NCBI GenBank assembly: GCA_037447655.1
Contig: JBBHKE010002694.1
Span: forward strand, 1-38,473
DNA from: Zygnema cylindricum
Lineage: Eukaryota > Streptophyta > Zygnematophyceae > Zygnematales > Zygnemataceae
DNA length: 38,473 nt
Reading direction: 5' to 3'
In this document: one piece after another, positions 23,501 through 33,125 of the stretch
Position numbering within the stretch: the first letter of the stretch is position 1
Layout: each line of letters starts with the position of its first letter
Translations under genes and position numbers: made by a program
The notes under the pieces: generated by a model
Database searches by the model: none
Told to the model about the DNA's origin: nothing
The model's input: the letters and a program-made list of their open reading frames with translations, nothing else

Positions 23501-24296
23501 AAGCGTCCAAAGAACTGAGACCTCCTTTCGAAGAAATTTGAGGTTTTTCATTTTGAGGTTTTTGAGAAGATTTGTCTTCTTCCATAAGATTTACGGAAGG
23601 TTTTTTGACTCCCAAAGGATCAAAAACCGAGTCGTTGTCGTCCTTTAAATTCTGGAGAGTGTTAAAACCGGACACATGTGGGAATTCCGTTGTAATTCCG
23701 TTCGAGTTCAAACTATTTTCCGAATTAGGGTAGATTTTTTCTCCACTTTTAGACGCAGAATTTAGTGTTGAATCCGTACTGCTACTAGTAGAATTTGTGA
23801 CATCTGTCACAGTGTTGACTTCAGAACGTTCCGAACAATTAGGATTTTGACTTTTAAAAGAAAATTGAGAATGATGGCATCCACTGTTAGAGGCACTACT
23901 TCCTTTTCTTTGAAAAACGTCGCACTCCTCTTCTTCGGAAAAATCTTTTTTCGGTAAAAAAGAAGATTTTTGTATCCGACGCCTTCGAGCGAAATAACTC
24001 CGAGGCCGATTCGAAGGAAGGGAAGCGTAAAAAGTCGGTCGAAAAAGTTTACCAAGAGAGGTATTTTGAGGAAAAATATTAGAATGGTTATCTAAAAAGA
24101 AATCACAATGTGAACAAATAAGACTACTTTTCTTAGTTACAACAGGAGAACCAAGAAACGGTGTACTAGTTCTAGTTTCAGTTTTAGTTGCAGTTTGAGT
24201 TTGGTTAAGCAAGGAAACAGCGTTACGACTGTCACATTGTGGAGACTTAAAAGTTGGAGTCCATAAATGTGATCTTTGGACACTCTGAGAAGCCAT
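15324..24296 (-). CDS. plastid-type rhomboid-like intramembrane protein, multi-exon
   Basis: Proposed exons: 24296-23213, 22066-21818, 21055-20947, 17851-17686, 17159-16989, 16340-16179 (5' end uncertain) and 15621-15324. Phases 1, 1, 2, 0 and 0 agree at the first five junctions. The last junction (0 into 2) does not, so a small exon is probably unplaced between 16178 and 15622. Exon 1 encodes 361 residues: a Ser/Thr-rich, transit-peptide-like start, then SLDAYFEKL and SLDSYFDKL (near 260 and 338), then a Pro run. The rhomboid core follows: TM1 (NLMIALDVAVYIL), the WRLVTPSFL|HSGFLHLL loop and helix, LGPRVE, a Gly-rich helix, and THIGAAVGGAFYGLLAAP with the TM6 His. A seventh helix precedes the stop. 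HxxxN reads HLLVS, and GxSG is not visible. Rhomboids cleave membrane helices with a Ser-His dyad; this copy may be inactive. Plastid location is inferred. Confidence 0.85.
15690..15732 (-). repeat. degenerate copy of the last rhomboid exon start, in the preceding intron
   Basis: The bases around the last acceptor (TTTTTAGGACTCACATCGGAGCC) recur about 100 bases upstream as TTTTTAAGACTCACATCTGAGCC. In the exon frame the copy begins T-H-I and then hits TGA. The flanking AAAGACAAAAA sequence is also shared. Confidence 0.7.
16085..16125 (-). repeat. degenerate copy of the exon 6 end, in the next intron
   Basis: Exon 6 carries GGAGAGATATGGAGGGTAG near 16215-16235. A shortened match, GGAGAGATACGGAGGTTGG, lies downstream at 16100-16122 and ends, like the exon, in CTG|GTGAG. 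It reads GEIRRLGFLA against GEIWRVVFLA in the exon. Confidence 0.6.
16501..16545 (-). repeat. degenerate copy of the exon 6 start, in the preceding intron
   Basis: GGTGGAGGATAACTTTGGGACC at about 16521-16542 parallels GGTGGAGGGATAACTCTCCAGGGACC at the start of exon 6, and the following CCAAGAGCC matches CCAAGGGAGC. A TTAG acceptor-like site precedes it. An indel shifts its frame. Confidence 0.5.
17173..17219. repeat. poly-G run of 47 bases
   Basis: An uninterrupted G run on the plus strand, so poly-C on the rhomboid sense strand, ending 14 bases before the exon 5 start. It acts as an extreme pyrimidine tract and could form quadruplex structures. Exact length may be a sequencing or assembly estimate. 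Confidence 0.9.
17280..17317 (-). repeat. decoy exon: copy of the rhomboid exon 5 start
   Basis: TTATTTTTTCAG|CTCTCCGGGTTTCTCC lies about 150 bases upstream of the true exon 5 start (CAG|CACTCCGGGTTCCTCC). In the same phase it reads LSGFLHILISS and stops at TAA, against HSGFLHLLVS in the real exon. It keeps a better acceptor than the real exon, so inclusion would truncate the protein. Confidence 0.8.
17320..17665. repeat. (GA)n-rich microsatellite in intron 4
   Basis: About 340 bases of GA with CAGA and GAAA interruptions, filling most of the intron between rhomboid exons 4 and 5. It is pyrimidine-rich on the sense strand. Long Ser-Leu frames here are artefacts. Confidence 0.95.
17890..18990. 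repeat. AGGTTAGAAACAGGTTT minisatellite in intron 3
   Basis: Dozens of diverged, irregular units built on AGGTTAGAAACAGG and TTTAGAGTTTGGTTA, degrading toward 18990. It lies entirely within the 3.1-kb intron between rhomboid exons 3 and 4. No reading frame of note. Confidence 0.85.
19548..19680 (+). mobile_element. short transposon remnant, copy 1 (inverted relative to 21340-21485)
   Basis: ACACTAAATTATGTTT, then TTTTATGATTTTGGG, then CAACTCTAATAG occur here in this order. The same words in the same order appear on the minus strand of 21340-21485, inside another part of the same gene. This indicates two insertions of one small element. Termini and target duplications could not be fixed. Confidence 0.55.
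20867..20915. repeat. (AATAG)n microsatellite
   Basis: About nine pentanucleotide units with two GCATA variants, just 3' of rhomboid exon 3 in the sense direction. Confidence 0.9.
21340..21485 (-). mobile_element. short transposon remnant, copy 2
   Basis: Minus-strand match to 19548-19680: CACACTAAATTATGTTT, ACACTAAATTATGATTTTGGGG and GAACTCTAATAG in the same order. It lies in intron 2 of the rhomboid gene. Confidence 0.55.
22085..22510. repeat. AGTACAAACAGTGAAAAAA minisatellite in intron 1
   Basis: Roughly twenty diverged units of about 20 bases with the core GTACAAA-CAGTGAAAA, plus a recurring ATTTTGATTTG word. It lies in the first intron of the rhomboid gene. Confidence 0.75.
22840..23212. 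repeat. GGAGAA/GGGAGA purine tract at the start of intron 1
   Basis: A purine-rich low-complexity run on the plus strand, starting right after the exon 1 donor in the sense direction. The frame stays open through it (Pro/Ser/Leu-rich), which makes a naive open frame look like a 525-residue protein. The donor CAACAG|GTATCA at 23213 and the matching phase of exon 2 argue that coding ends there. Confidence 0.75.
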
Positions 24297-24350
24297 TTTG
24301 AAACCAGTACTTCACTATCTTCTTTATGTGATCTTTAACTCCGGCTTTTC

Positions 24351-24490
24351 GTACTCTCTCCCTCTCCCTCCCCCTCTCTCTCTCTCTCTTTCTCTCCCTC
24401 TCGCTCTCTCCCTCTCTCTCCCTGCCTCTGAGAGCAGGCAACTTAATTTCTTCTCTCACACGCTCTCTCTCCCTCTCCCTCTCCCTCTCT
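24351..24490. repeat. (CT)n tract upstream of the rhomboid start
   Basis: Two CT-rich blocks separated by CCTGCCTCTGAGAGCAGGCA, which is itself an inverted repeat (CCTGC/GCAGG). In the sense direction this is GA-rich and lies 55-195 bases before the ATG, where a plant 5' UTR or GAGA-type promoter element could sit. Confidence 0.6.
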
Positions 24491-24539
24491 TACTTTCTTC
24501 CAACTAAGCAGGAAGCTGCAGTTCAATCTGTTGTAAAAC

Positions 24540-25180
24540 TGCAGTAGAAATAAATCTTGGCTGCAGTCCTATTGTATCATTATTTGCTTATTTCTTTTGG
24601 ATTTTCCAGTCCTACAAGATATTCCACGTGGCAGTCTGACTGGAAGGTTCCGTCCGTACATCCGTACAGTGGATAAGGATGTGAGCCTTTTTCCAAGGCA
24701 AGAGGAGTCTCCAATAACTTCGGCGGGAGGGCTTAGATTCCTCCGTTCCAAATTCCTTTCCAAATTCGTGACAGCTTGTTTAGATTCATTTTGGATTTTC
24801 CGGAAAAAATGGATTATACCACTCTATATTCTGTTCGTGGTAGATTTTTCAGAGAGATGGTAGATGATGCGTGGTCCATATTCGCTGAGAAGGAGAGAGT
24901 TTTGGTAGGATGTTTGTCCACGTCGGCTTTTTATTTGGAACATAATATAGAATTTCTTATGACTGCTAATTTGTCAGACGGTCAGTTATTTGGGACGGTG
25001 TAAAAAAAAGGACGGTTAGGTACTGTAGTGTGCTGTCTCAGCATCTTCCGTACCATCATGGGTGGATCTTGTTCCCACATATGCGGGATTTGAATTCGTC
25101 AATTCCGTTGGTTGTAAGAAATCAGAAACGTCAAATCCTTAGTGCGAAGATCTTCTACCGGTATGTGCACTGAGTATTCC
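24540..25180. other. stretch upstream of the rhomboid gene without a recognised gene
   Basis: Contains the presumed rhomboid promoter side. A plus-strand frame from 24809 to 25003 (64 residues) looks unusually protein-like but matches nothing I know. No TATA box could be assigned with confidence. Confidence 0.35.
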
Positions 25181-25356
25181 GGCCGTCATCCTCGTTTTGC
25201 TCTGTGCACATTTTTCGGATTAGGTAATCTGACGGTTGCATTGGATCATTCTAAGACTTCCAACGGTCAATCGGAAGTTAGGAATATTACCGTTCCCACA
25301 AAACCGTCAGATTGTTAATCAGACAAGTGTGCACAGAGAATACGAGATTGACGGCC
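25181..25356. mobile_element. fold-back MITE, copy 1 (176 bp)
   Basis: The first 40 bases (GGCCGTCATCCTCG, then CTCTGTGCACA, then GGATTA) are complemented by the last 40 (TAATC, TGTGCACAGAG, CGAGATTGACGGCC). A second inner pair, TCTGACGGTT and AACCGTCAGA, extends the stem. It shares sequence and architecture with 25431-25609. The target duplication is unclear. Confidence 0.75.
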
Positions 25357-25430
25357 GAGAAAAAGTATCAACGTACTCGATGTACCGCTACCATCGTATC
25401 TGGTTAACCGCTATGAAGATTTAATATCTT

Positions 25431-25609
25431 GGTCGTCAAACTTATCCTTTTCTGTGCACACTTGCTGGATTACACACTCCGACGGTTTCGATTGGATCAT
25501 TTTAAGACAACCAACCGTCGATCGAAAGGTAGGAACAAAACCATTCCGAGCCAGCCGTCGGATTAATAATCCGACAAATGTGCACAGGAAAACGACGAGG
25601 TTGACGACC
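25431..25609. mobile_element. fold-back MITE, copy 2 (179 bp)
   Basis: Same design as the neighbour at 25181: GGTCGTCAAACTTATCCTTTTCTGTGCACA at the left is mirrored at the right by TGTGCACAGGAAAACGACGAGGTTGACGACC. Inner GGATCATTYTAAGAC and AACCGTCGATCG segments are shared with copy 1. Either a tandem duplication or two insertions. Confidence 0.75.
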
Positions 25610-25877
25610 GAACAACGTGACATGCGAACAGAGGGCAATGGTTAAAAACGAAAAAAAAAAACAAAAAACTGAAAATCTTAACGTTGTTCATTTATGTTAC
25701 TGTTCGTATTAGCGACTAGATGCATGCTTACCATATTTGACAGTTTCAGTGCGTGAAGTGATTGTTTTAGATCTACAAACCCCCTGGTCCCTACGTCCAC
25801 TACACGACAAATTAGTAACTACAACAGTGCTGAAAGATAAAGTAATGTTATTGCGAAACTCGAATATACATTACTAA

Positions 25878-27353
25878 GGGTGCGTCTCCATGTGCCTAAG
25901 TAAGGATTTTTTTCTGTCGTTTCCCTGTAAAACTTAGAGCCGTACCGTGTAAGTTTCAACCGTACAAAAAAAATGAAAAAATGAGAAGTACATTTGCGCC
26001 ACCATCAAATTTAGGATGTATTACATGTTGTCGTCTTGTGTTCTTCGACCCACGGCCACGCCAAAAAACGCCATCTTCAAACTTTTCTTTAAAACACAGG
26101 GAAGATGTGTTTTAAAACAAAGTATATGCGAAAAACAAATAGGAACACGTATTCGCAAGTGCAAAAAAAATTCAAAAAAAATCAAAAGAATTCAAGCGAC
26201 GACGAAAAGTGCACGATCCGCTATGTTTTGTCCGTTAGCGTTTAAGTACGACAAAGCAAAGTACACAATTTGTTTGGTTTTGTCAGATTGCGGCTGGTAT
26301 GGATTTTATTCCGCCAGGAGTCTCAAGATTCCGTAGCCATTTCACGTCGAGCGGAGAAGAGACGCAAAGGCAAAATGCATCTTCTTCAACCGTGAAACGG
26401 CACAGACTGGAAGGCTGTACGACTACAATGTCACGAAAACTCATGCGACGTCACACTCAGTTAGAAAAAATAACGTCCGTCATCACAGATTGTAGACGAT
26501 GACAGTCGTCACATGCATTGTCAACATACACAATCGTCACACGCTTAAGTAACTATGTAGTTGTTACACGTAGGGACGTCAAAAATCCGGGTCCGCCGGA
26601 TCTGCACTAAAAAACAAAGTTTTTTCGCTAAGTTTCAAGTACATGGAGACGCACCTTTTAAGTAAGGGTTTTTTTCTGTCGTTTTCCTCTAAAAATTAGC
26701 GTCGTACCGCGTGAGTGTCAACCGTACAAAAAAATAGAAAAAAAGAGAAGTAAATTTTGCGTCATCATCGAATTTAAAATATACTACATGTTGTCGTCTT
26801 GTGTTCTTCGACCCACAGCCACGCCAAAAAACGTCATCTTCAAACTTTTCTTTAAAACACATGCGCGATGTTTTTTAAAACAAAATATTTTCGATAAACA
26901 AATAATAACACGTATTCACACGTGTATAATTTTTTCTAAAAAAATTCAAATAAATTCAAGCGACGACGAAAAATCATTCAGTATGTTTTGTCCTTTTGCG
27001 TCCATCAAAGTACATAATTTGTTTCGTTTTTTCAGGTTTCGTTCAGTACAGATTTTCTCATTTCAGAGGATCTGAAGATTCCGATGCCATTTCACGATAA
27101 CGTGAGAAATCACTGAGGGCGCCACATCAACTCGCACTCGCCGCCTCTCACCGTACAATTACGCGACGTCATGAACAATTTGGAAAATCACAGATTGTAG
27201 AACGTTGGCAACCATCACGCGCATGTCAGCGTATACAATCGTCACACTTGTAAGTTTTAATTCCGTTTTTACACACAAGGACACTTGAAATCCGGATCCG
27301 CCGGATCTGCGCTAAGTAATTTCTCAGAGTTACAAGTACATAAAGACGCAACC
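25878..27353. mobile_element. Harbinger-like MITE, head-to-tail dimer, TAA target duplication
   Basis: Outer ends GGGTGCGTCTCCATGT (25878) and, at the right, a complement reading ACATAAAGACGCAACC to 27353. TAA flanks both sides (25875-25877, 27354-27356). Two homologous halves, about 25895-26658 and 26659-27353, share long identical stretches such as CATGTTGTCGTCTTGTGTTC. An internal inverted end, ACATGGAGACGCACC near 26642-26656, marks the junction. Three-base TAA/TTA duplications fit PIF/Harbinger. No transposase frame. Confidence 0.78.
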
Positions 27354-27356
27354 TAA

Positions 27357-28307
27357 GGGTATGTCCCCATGTAAGCGATACTTTGAAAAAGTACTTTGGA
27401 TGAGTGAAGTGTTCGTACTACTTTGAAAAGCGTCCCTATGTGCGAAAATGAAATCGGGACTTGACATGTGCGGTTGGTGTAGATTTTAACTTGTGATTGA
27501 GACGACTACAAAATTGGTGACGCCAACAAAAACAACGATAGTTGTAGACGTCTAAATTTTTGTGATTTTGTGACATGGCAGATGTTTAGGATTTTGTAAC
27601 ATTATGACGTCACGCTTACTTGTGACAACGTCGACGTAATAGATTCAAGAACTTTCGGCCATGTATACCCGATTTCTCTTTCTCTACTTTTTTTGCTCTA
27701 CTTGCCATAAATAAAAACATAAAGGTAGTAAAAATAATTACTTTTCAAATATCTTTCATTTCATACCAATTTTTTCGTGCCTCATTCTAAAAGGTATAAG
27801 ATAAAAGCGATAGTGTGAGAGGGAGAGGGGAGAGGCAACGACAACGCAAAATTCTACCGAGGACCGATGAATGAAAGTGGAGGTCCGAGACCCCTGCATA
27901 TTTTATCCATACATCCTCGTCTTTTCCGTACATGCGCGTGACGGGCAGGGAGAAAAATAGCAAGTACTCTCCCTCGTCCTAAAATTTTCCCACTCGTGTG
28001 TCGCGTGCGCGGGCCGTTTTCCATTCGTTGTTTGGGTGGTACTGTCCACAAAATCACCTCGCGAGGTAATTTTTGATAATTTTTTTTGACTGGCTGAATT
28101 CCCTTGCTCGGGGGTCGAAAAAAGGAAAACGCCAAAATTTGTTAAGATGACGACAAACATGAAGTACATTCAAAGTATCGACTTGAGGTTTGCTGTACTT
28201 TTAAAGAACTGTTTTTTTTGTACGGCTAATTTTTTTGTCGTACGGAACTGCGTTTTGGGTGAAAACGACAGATTAATGTCGATACTTTAACACATGGGTG
28301 CGTACCC
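27357..28307. mobile_element. Harbinger-like MITE, 951 bp, TAA target duplication
   Basis: Ends GGGTATGTCCCCATGT and, complemented, GGGTACGCACCCATGT (13 of 16 identical), with TAA at 27354-27356 and 28308-28310. It abuts the preceding dimer so that one TAA is shared. Overlapping minus-strand frames near 27854-28169 have no recognisable domain. Confidence 0.75.
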
Positions 28308-28310
28308 TAA

Positions 28311-29070
28311 TAAACAAAAGTTTCACCGGCGGTGAATTGATAACAGTACAAAAGGTGCGAAGACAACATAGGGCGAAACGTACATTGTCGCGTCATATAG
28401 TCGATTCTATGCATCGGGTTGTATAACCCAGTTACGTTATAATGCTATGTAACCGTACAATTTTAATATGTTAATTCATTTCATATTTGTATTGTACAAT
28501 CAACGAAACTATAATGGAAGGTATTTTATGTTTACAATTCGTTTCATATAACGTACATTGAACTCTGTGATTGATTTAAATTTCTTTGTCGTTCACGGGG
28601 TGAACGAACATTGTGTGACGTTAAATTAAGACCCTTAACCTTAATAAGGTGCCCAATGGGATGCTTTATTAGAATTAATGCATTGTATTATTGGGACATA
28701 AGTCTAATAAAGATGCGTTTACTCAATTCAAACCTCTTTTATTAGTATCACTGTAAATTCTTATTGAACGTAAAACGAAAAAAAAACCATTTATTAGGAT
28801 ACACGTTAATTCTAATTTGCGGTAATTTAGCGACGAAAGCTGATCCGGCGCCGTCGTAAGATTATCATTGGCTGTTGCCAAAAACACGTGGCATGTTTAC
28901 CATCCACGCATTCCTAAAGTTGGTCGCGTTTCATAGATGACGTTAAAAGAGCCGATTGCCGGGGTTATGACGCCGCCTTTTTTCCCATCGTCTTTTTGTC
29001 GTACAACATGTAAACTGGAGGCGTTTCCATGGCGCTACCAACATTACGGAGAAGGTGAACTTATAAAAAA
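28311..29070. other. stretch with no recognised feature
   Basis: AT-rich sequence between the Harbinger-like MITE and the truncated end of the retroelement. An integrase or 3' LTR would be expected here if the element were intact. I found no HHCC, DDE or LTR match. The RNase H frame continues to 28943 but loses family resemblance near 29070. Confidence 0.4.
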
Positions 29071-29410
29071 CCCTGCTCATAAGCCATTGCAATTGTTGGT
29101 GGTCAGTAAGAAGGGTGAATGGTTTGCCATAGAGATAATGTTGGAAATGCACAATACCCCAAACTGCGGCAATGCACCCTCCCTCGTAACTACTATAATT
29201 CGATTCTGCTTGATTCTTGCTTCGACTGGCATAAGCCACCACATATTCCTCACTTGTGATTTCGCGTTGAGTGAGGAAGGCCGCAATACCGGGCTTACCA
29301 ACGTCTATTTGTAGGCAAAATTGTAACTTATGAGTTGGTGGACGAAGAATGGGAGCACTAGACAGCGCGTCCTTTAATCCTTGAAAGCTTCTATCTGAGT
29401 TGGTCCCCAA
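28943..29410 (-). pseudogene. LTR retroelement RNase H fragment (Ty3/gypsy-like)
   Basis: Frame with ILRPPTHKLQFCLQIDVGK (the family has Asp-Ala-Ser after the strand), YVVAYASRSKNQAESNYSS, and PFTLLTDHQQLQWLM, the DHxxL segment near 29085-29125. This is the RNase H of Ty3/gypsy polyproteins. The DAS motif is altered to DVG. Resemblance ends near 29070, so the C-terminal part and integrase are lost. It follows the reverse transcriptase after a frameshift near 29420. Confidence 0.85.
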
Positions 29411-30292
29411 GCGTACAGAACCGATTTCTTCAAAAGTTCATTCAATGGAGATGCAACTGTACTGAAACTAGGAACAAACCAACGGTAATAATTGGCTAGC
29501 CCTAGAAATGCACGTTGGCTAGTCAAAATCACTAGGGGGGCGGTAGTTTACTAATTGATTCCACCTTGACCTCTAGTGGAGTAATCCCCTCTGATAAAAT
29601 GAAATGCCCTAGATAAGATACCTCTATGGCCCCAAAGATGCATTTGGCCGGATGACATTTGATTCCTACCTTTTTAAATTTCTTCAACACCCACTCAATA
29701 TGTAGTGCATGTTCCTCTCTAATGGATGAAGCGATGATTAAATCATCAATATAGCAACGAGCAAACTTACATCCCTCCAAGACTAGGTCTATGACCTCCA
29801 AAAATACTGTTGGTGCATTTTTCGTTCCAAAGGGCATAACCGCCGATTCCCAACAACCATCACTACCCCAAAATGCAGTCTTGTGTTGATGTTTTTCCCC
29901 TATTTCGATTTGATTAAATCCCTGTCGCAGGTGTAGGATGCTGAAATATTCAGCTCCTCCGATATGATCAAAAATGTCTTCTGCCAACGGCATAAGATGT
30001 CGATCTATATAGTACGTGAATTTAGTTCTCGATAGTCACCGAACATGCGGCGTTCTGTAAAATTTCCCTCGGTATATTTTTTACGAGGCATAATGGTGGG
30101 CACCGTGAAGGTGGAATCGGACCGATAAATCAGACCTGCCTCTTCTAATTCTGCGCATTGTTTGTCCATTGATTCCCATTCAGTTTCTAATAGCCAATGC
30201 TTAGGTTTGAATATGAGTCTATCATCCTCTAAGTCATTAGACATTCTGTAAGTGGTATGTCGTCCTAAGTCTTTTATGGAGAAAGCGAACAC
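29411..30292 (-). pseudogene. LTR retroelement reverse transcriptase (Ty3/gypsy-like)
   Basis: Two frames. 30292-30005 holds the N-terminal RT region (QCAELEEAGLIYRS, then FGDYRELN). After a frameshift near 30010 the second frame (to 29532) carries MPLAEDIFDHIGGAEYFSIL with the first catalytic Asp position altered (ILHLRQGF where LDLxxGF is usual). It keeps TAFWG, MPFGTKNAPTVF and an intact YIDDLIIAS catalytic box near 29740-29765. A further shift lies before the connecting region (ASPLNELLKK near 29440). The order relative to the upstream protease and methyltransferase fits one broken polyprotein. Not functional. Confidence 0.9.
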
Positions 30293-30434
30293 GCCTATAT
30301 GTTGGTTTATGACCCCATTTCACAGTTCGTGTTAAGTTTATGTTAGTCCGGTTCCGAACTTCCAAGCCCGTTTCTTGGGCGTGCTAATGGTCATGGCTTC
30401 CATAGCCTGTGCAAATGCTAGCTATTCATCTGCT

Positions 30435-31436
30435 TGTTGAAATTATTAGGTTTATATGGTATTTTCTAGGTCTAAATAGTTCAGTGCAAATAGGAAAAGA
30501 AAAAGGCAGACAACATGCCTCCACCTCCTCTCTCTACCCACCATACTTGTTGTAGTCACTAAGGGATAGAGAGGGTGGTTGAGCCTTGGCTGTCCAAGCT
30601 TAGCACGCATGACTAAAGAGTGACTTATGTCACTCTCAACAAAAGGTTGAGTCCGGCAGGACTCAAACCTCTGATCGGCAGAGCGCAGCGTAGCCGTTAG
30701 GTCTAACCAGTCTGTCGTAGAAGTCCGTTAGGATACATTAGGTCTGATAATTATTTAAACACTGTTAAGACCATGAATTTGATTAACATAATAACGAACG
30801 AAAAAACATGGAACCAAGTGTTATATAGTGCGAACATTATCTCGCACGAAACAAATGAATCGGACATTTGTTGTGACGGCAGACATTTAATGTCGGATTA
30901 AATCCGACGGCGTATACCACTACCAAAATCACGGAATGGTCACTTTGGCGTTTTTGAACGTGGAATGACGTGGCTCCACGTGGAGGGATGACATTTGGTC
31001 ACAGGAATTCCGGGGAACATAAGGACGAGTTAAAAGTGGACACGCGTCCACTCTATGGTCTTGCCGTACACAAGCCGTACGTAGAGTAAATCGTTCGTAG
31101 TACCTTTTTGTACCCTATAGTCATTTGATTGGTTCGTACGTCAATAGATAGGGGTTGTGAGAGGGATTTAGGACTTAGAGAATTTGGTAGGAAGTGACCT
31201 CTCTATCTTTGAGTTTCTGTATAAAACGTGGCATCTTTGCCACCTCATATTTAATCGCCTAAATGGGCGTTTTTAGAGATTCTTTTCCAACGAACACAGG
31301 GGAGTCTAGGCTGCACAAGGGTCAGATTGTCAACTTGTTTGCTTGAGCAGCAGTGGTTGCCATTGAAAGTGGGTTAGTTAATAACTATCTAGAGGCTTCC
31401 TGAATTCTGTAGTCCAATGGAGGACATAAAATTGCA
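30435..31436 (+). mobile_element. solo copia LTR inserted in the retroelement, 5-bp TSD
   Basis: 1002 bases beginning TGTTGA and ending TTGCA, with perfect flanking CTGCT at 30430-30434 and 31437-31441. Homologous end to end with the LTR at 2068-3076, in the same plus orientation, and no internal copia coding region is present. This is the product expected from LTR-LTR recombination after insertion. A TATAAAA lies at 31220-31226. It interrupts the older element between the methyltransferase and the reverse transcriptase. Confidence 0.95.
30659..30719 (-). other. tRNA-like segment inside the solo LTR
   Basis: Minus-strand GACTGGTTAGACC then GGTTTGAGTCC, the same A- and B-box-like arrangement as in the left-edge LTR. 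Next to it, GAGTCCGGCAGGACTC forms a perfect 6-bp stem hairpin, and CTCAACAAAAGGTTGAG another. Confidence 0.5.
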
Positions 31437-31441
31437 CTGCT

Positions 31442-32815
31442 ATTAAAGAGTGCCCTAACTCGTACTTGACTGGCAGCTGATGCAAACATTTTAGTGCATG
31501 ATGCCAACTTCTATACAGAAATGCAGCTGTCCAGTGTGGAGATACCCGTGCCGGTGCCTAAGACCTAGCAGTTGTATATGCCGGGAGAGACCAACTCATT
31601 TGACTAGAGACCAAAAAATCATAAATTGTGTGGTATGTGTCAGAAGTGGCAGAGAAAGGAAAAAGGGAGAGTTAAAATGTTGTACCTCGGAGAGAAGGTG
31701 AGGATTTAGATGTTGTGTGTTTAAATGGTGTATGCCCCCCCCAGCTGAATGAGACGGATGGTTCTGTGCTTATCAACCGGCTGCAAGCCTCATGCCTAAG
31801 ACAAATGATAGTGATTAGGGGTCTATAACACAACCAAGTAAGGTGCAGAGCTACCTCTCGGTGAGTCCCAGAGCGGCAATGGTGCCTTGGATGAAATGTA
31901 AAAGATATTCTCTTTCTTCAGAACTAGGTTCTTCTAAGGGGCCAATGAGTGTATTTTGCGGCATGCCTGGTCCGTTGTGCAATTATGCGTGAGAGTGTGG
32001 ATATGCGACCAGTGCACGAAGTGCACGCAGTGGCTGACCATGTATGTCAAGACCTAAAGCAGGAGGAAGCAGGAGGATAATCTGTCTGAATGCATATTTG
32101 AACCTTATGAAATGGGAGAAAGTGTGTCCTAAATGGAAATAATAGGTGGCCAAACCGCTAAGTTGGCTTCTCGTAGATGACCCATGTCCACCAGGTTAGT
32201 CCATTTGGAACGAACCCGGTGGGCTATAGAACCGTGGCGTGCGGCATCGATAATTAGTTGTGGTCCAATCAATGATTCAGTACAATTGTAATCTGCGATG
32301 ACAATGAGTCGGGGATCATTATAAGGTGTAGTATTTTCTAAGACGTATCCGAAAAGACGGTCCAGTTTTTGGAACACGTGGGTAAGACACACCACCTCAA
32401 AAAACAGCTTGGTACGTGGATCTGTGAGACCTAAACCTTTCCCGACCCTAGACATACCCTGACATTCCCATCCGGCAAAGAGAAGATTGATTGGCTCTAA
32501 CTCCAGCAAATGGTGATTTCCTATTAGTCGGGTATCCTATGGTAAAGCCGAATGCATGTCGTGATAAGCGGACAGAGGCGAGAGGTGAGGATATTGCTCG
32601 TGCAAGATTTGATAGTGGTTCAACTGAGCGCGTCGAGCCAAAGGGTCAATGTCTTTAGAATAATAATGTTTGATTAAAAGACCGTTCTGAATGGAAGCGA
32701 GTACTGAAGTACTAATTCTTGCAAAAAGGTCTGAGATAGCGAGACCGTTCGGGTAAGGTTCTAAACTAACTTGCGTCCATTTAATGGGCAAGAACCCGGA
32801 AGGATCCGCCATAAT
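31442..32815 (-). pseudogene. C5-cytosine DNA methyltransferase domain within a retroelement
   Basis: Cytosine-5 methyltransferases transfer a methyl group from S-adenosylmethionine to DNA. Motif I appears as ISDLFARIST (family DLFaGiGT), followed by HYYSKDIDPLARRAQL (family ...DIDP.AR). After a single in-frame TAG at 32537-32539, the frame continues with LLFAGWECQGMSRVGKGLGLTDPR. The catalytic Cys of motif IV is present but the preceding Pro is Glu. Then LFFEVV, GYVLENT (family ENV/ENT), GPQLIIDAARHGSIAHRVR and WTNL follow. A C-terminal piece, PSSEERE...GTIAALGLTER, is in another frame at about 31857-31943, then SLSFVLGM near 31780. It sits between protease and reverse transcriptase of the same element, on the same strand. 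Decayed and not active. Confidence 0.85.
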
Positions 32816-33125
32816 GGGGGGTGGATCCGTAATACTGAATAAGGGAATTGGTATAGTAAATTTATAAAGCCGGTCAAAATCGGAAGGGTCAATGATTAAT
32901 CCGGGTGAGCTAAATAATTCTAGTATTCTCGGAGGATCTAGTGAGATTTTATCCGATGTTATTGATTCAAGAATGTCCGCGCCTAAGCCAAATGCGGCAA
33001 AGGCTTGAAACATCAGTGCTGAATGAGCCGTAGTAGGCAATGGTTGCCTGGCCGAGATAAGGGGTAAGCAAATTTTGCGTTTCAGAAAGTTCTTTAGTCT
33101 ATACAAAATTGTTTGATCATGCATA
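32816..33125 (-). pseudogene. linker between protease and methyltransferase
   Basis: Continuous frame with the methyltransferase N-terminus. It is Pro- and Leu-rich (for example IDPSDFDRLYKF, IPIPLFSITDPPP) and matches no domain I know. It may be an N-terminal extension specific to the methyltransferase-bearing elements. Confidence 0.5.

Noticed and set aside
24809-25003. 64-residue plus-strand frame near the rhomboid promoter
   Set aside because: Protein-like composition but no motif, homologue or splice partner I could identify.
27854-28169. Overlapping minus-strand frames rich in Arg and Pro
   Set aside because: They lie inside a Harbinger-like MITE and match no transposase.
28937-29314. 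Plus-strand frame of 125 residues
   Set aside because: Antisense shadow of the retroelement RNase H frame.
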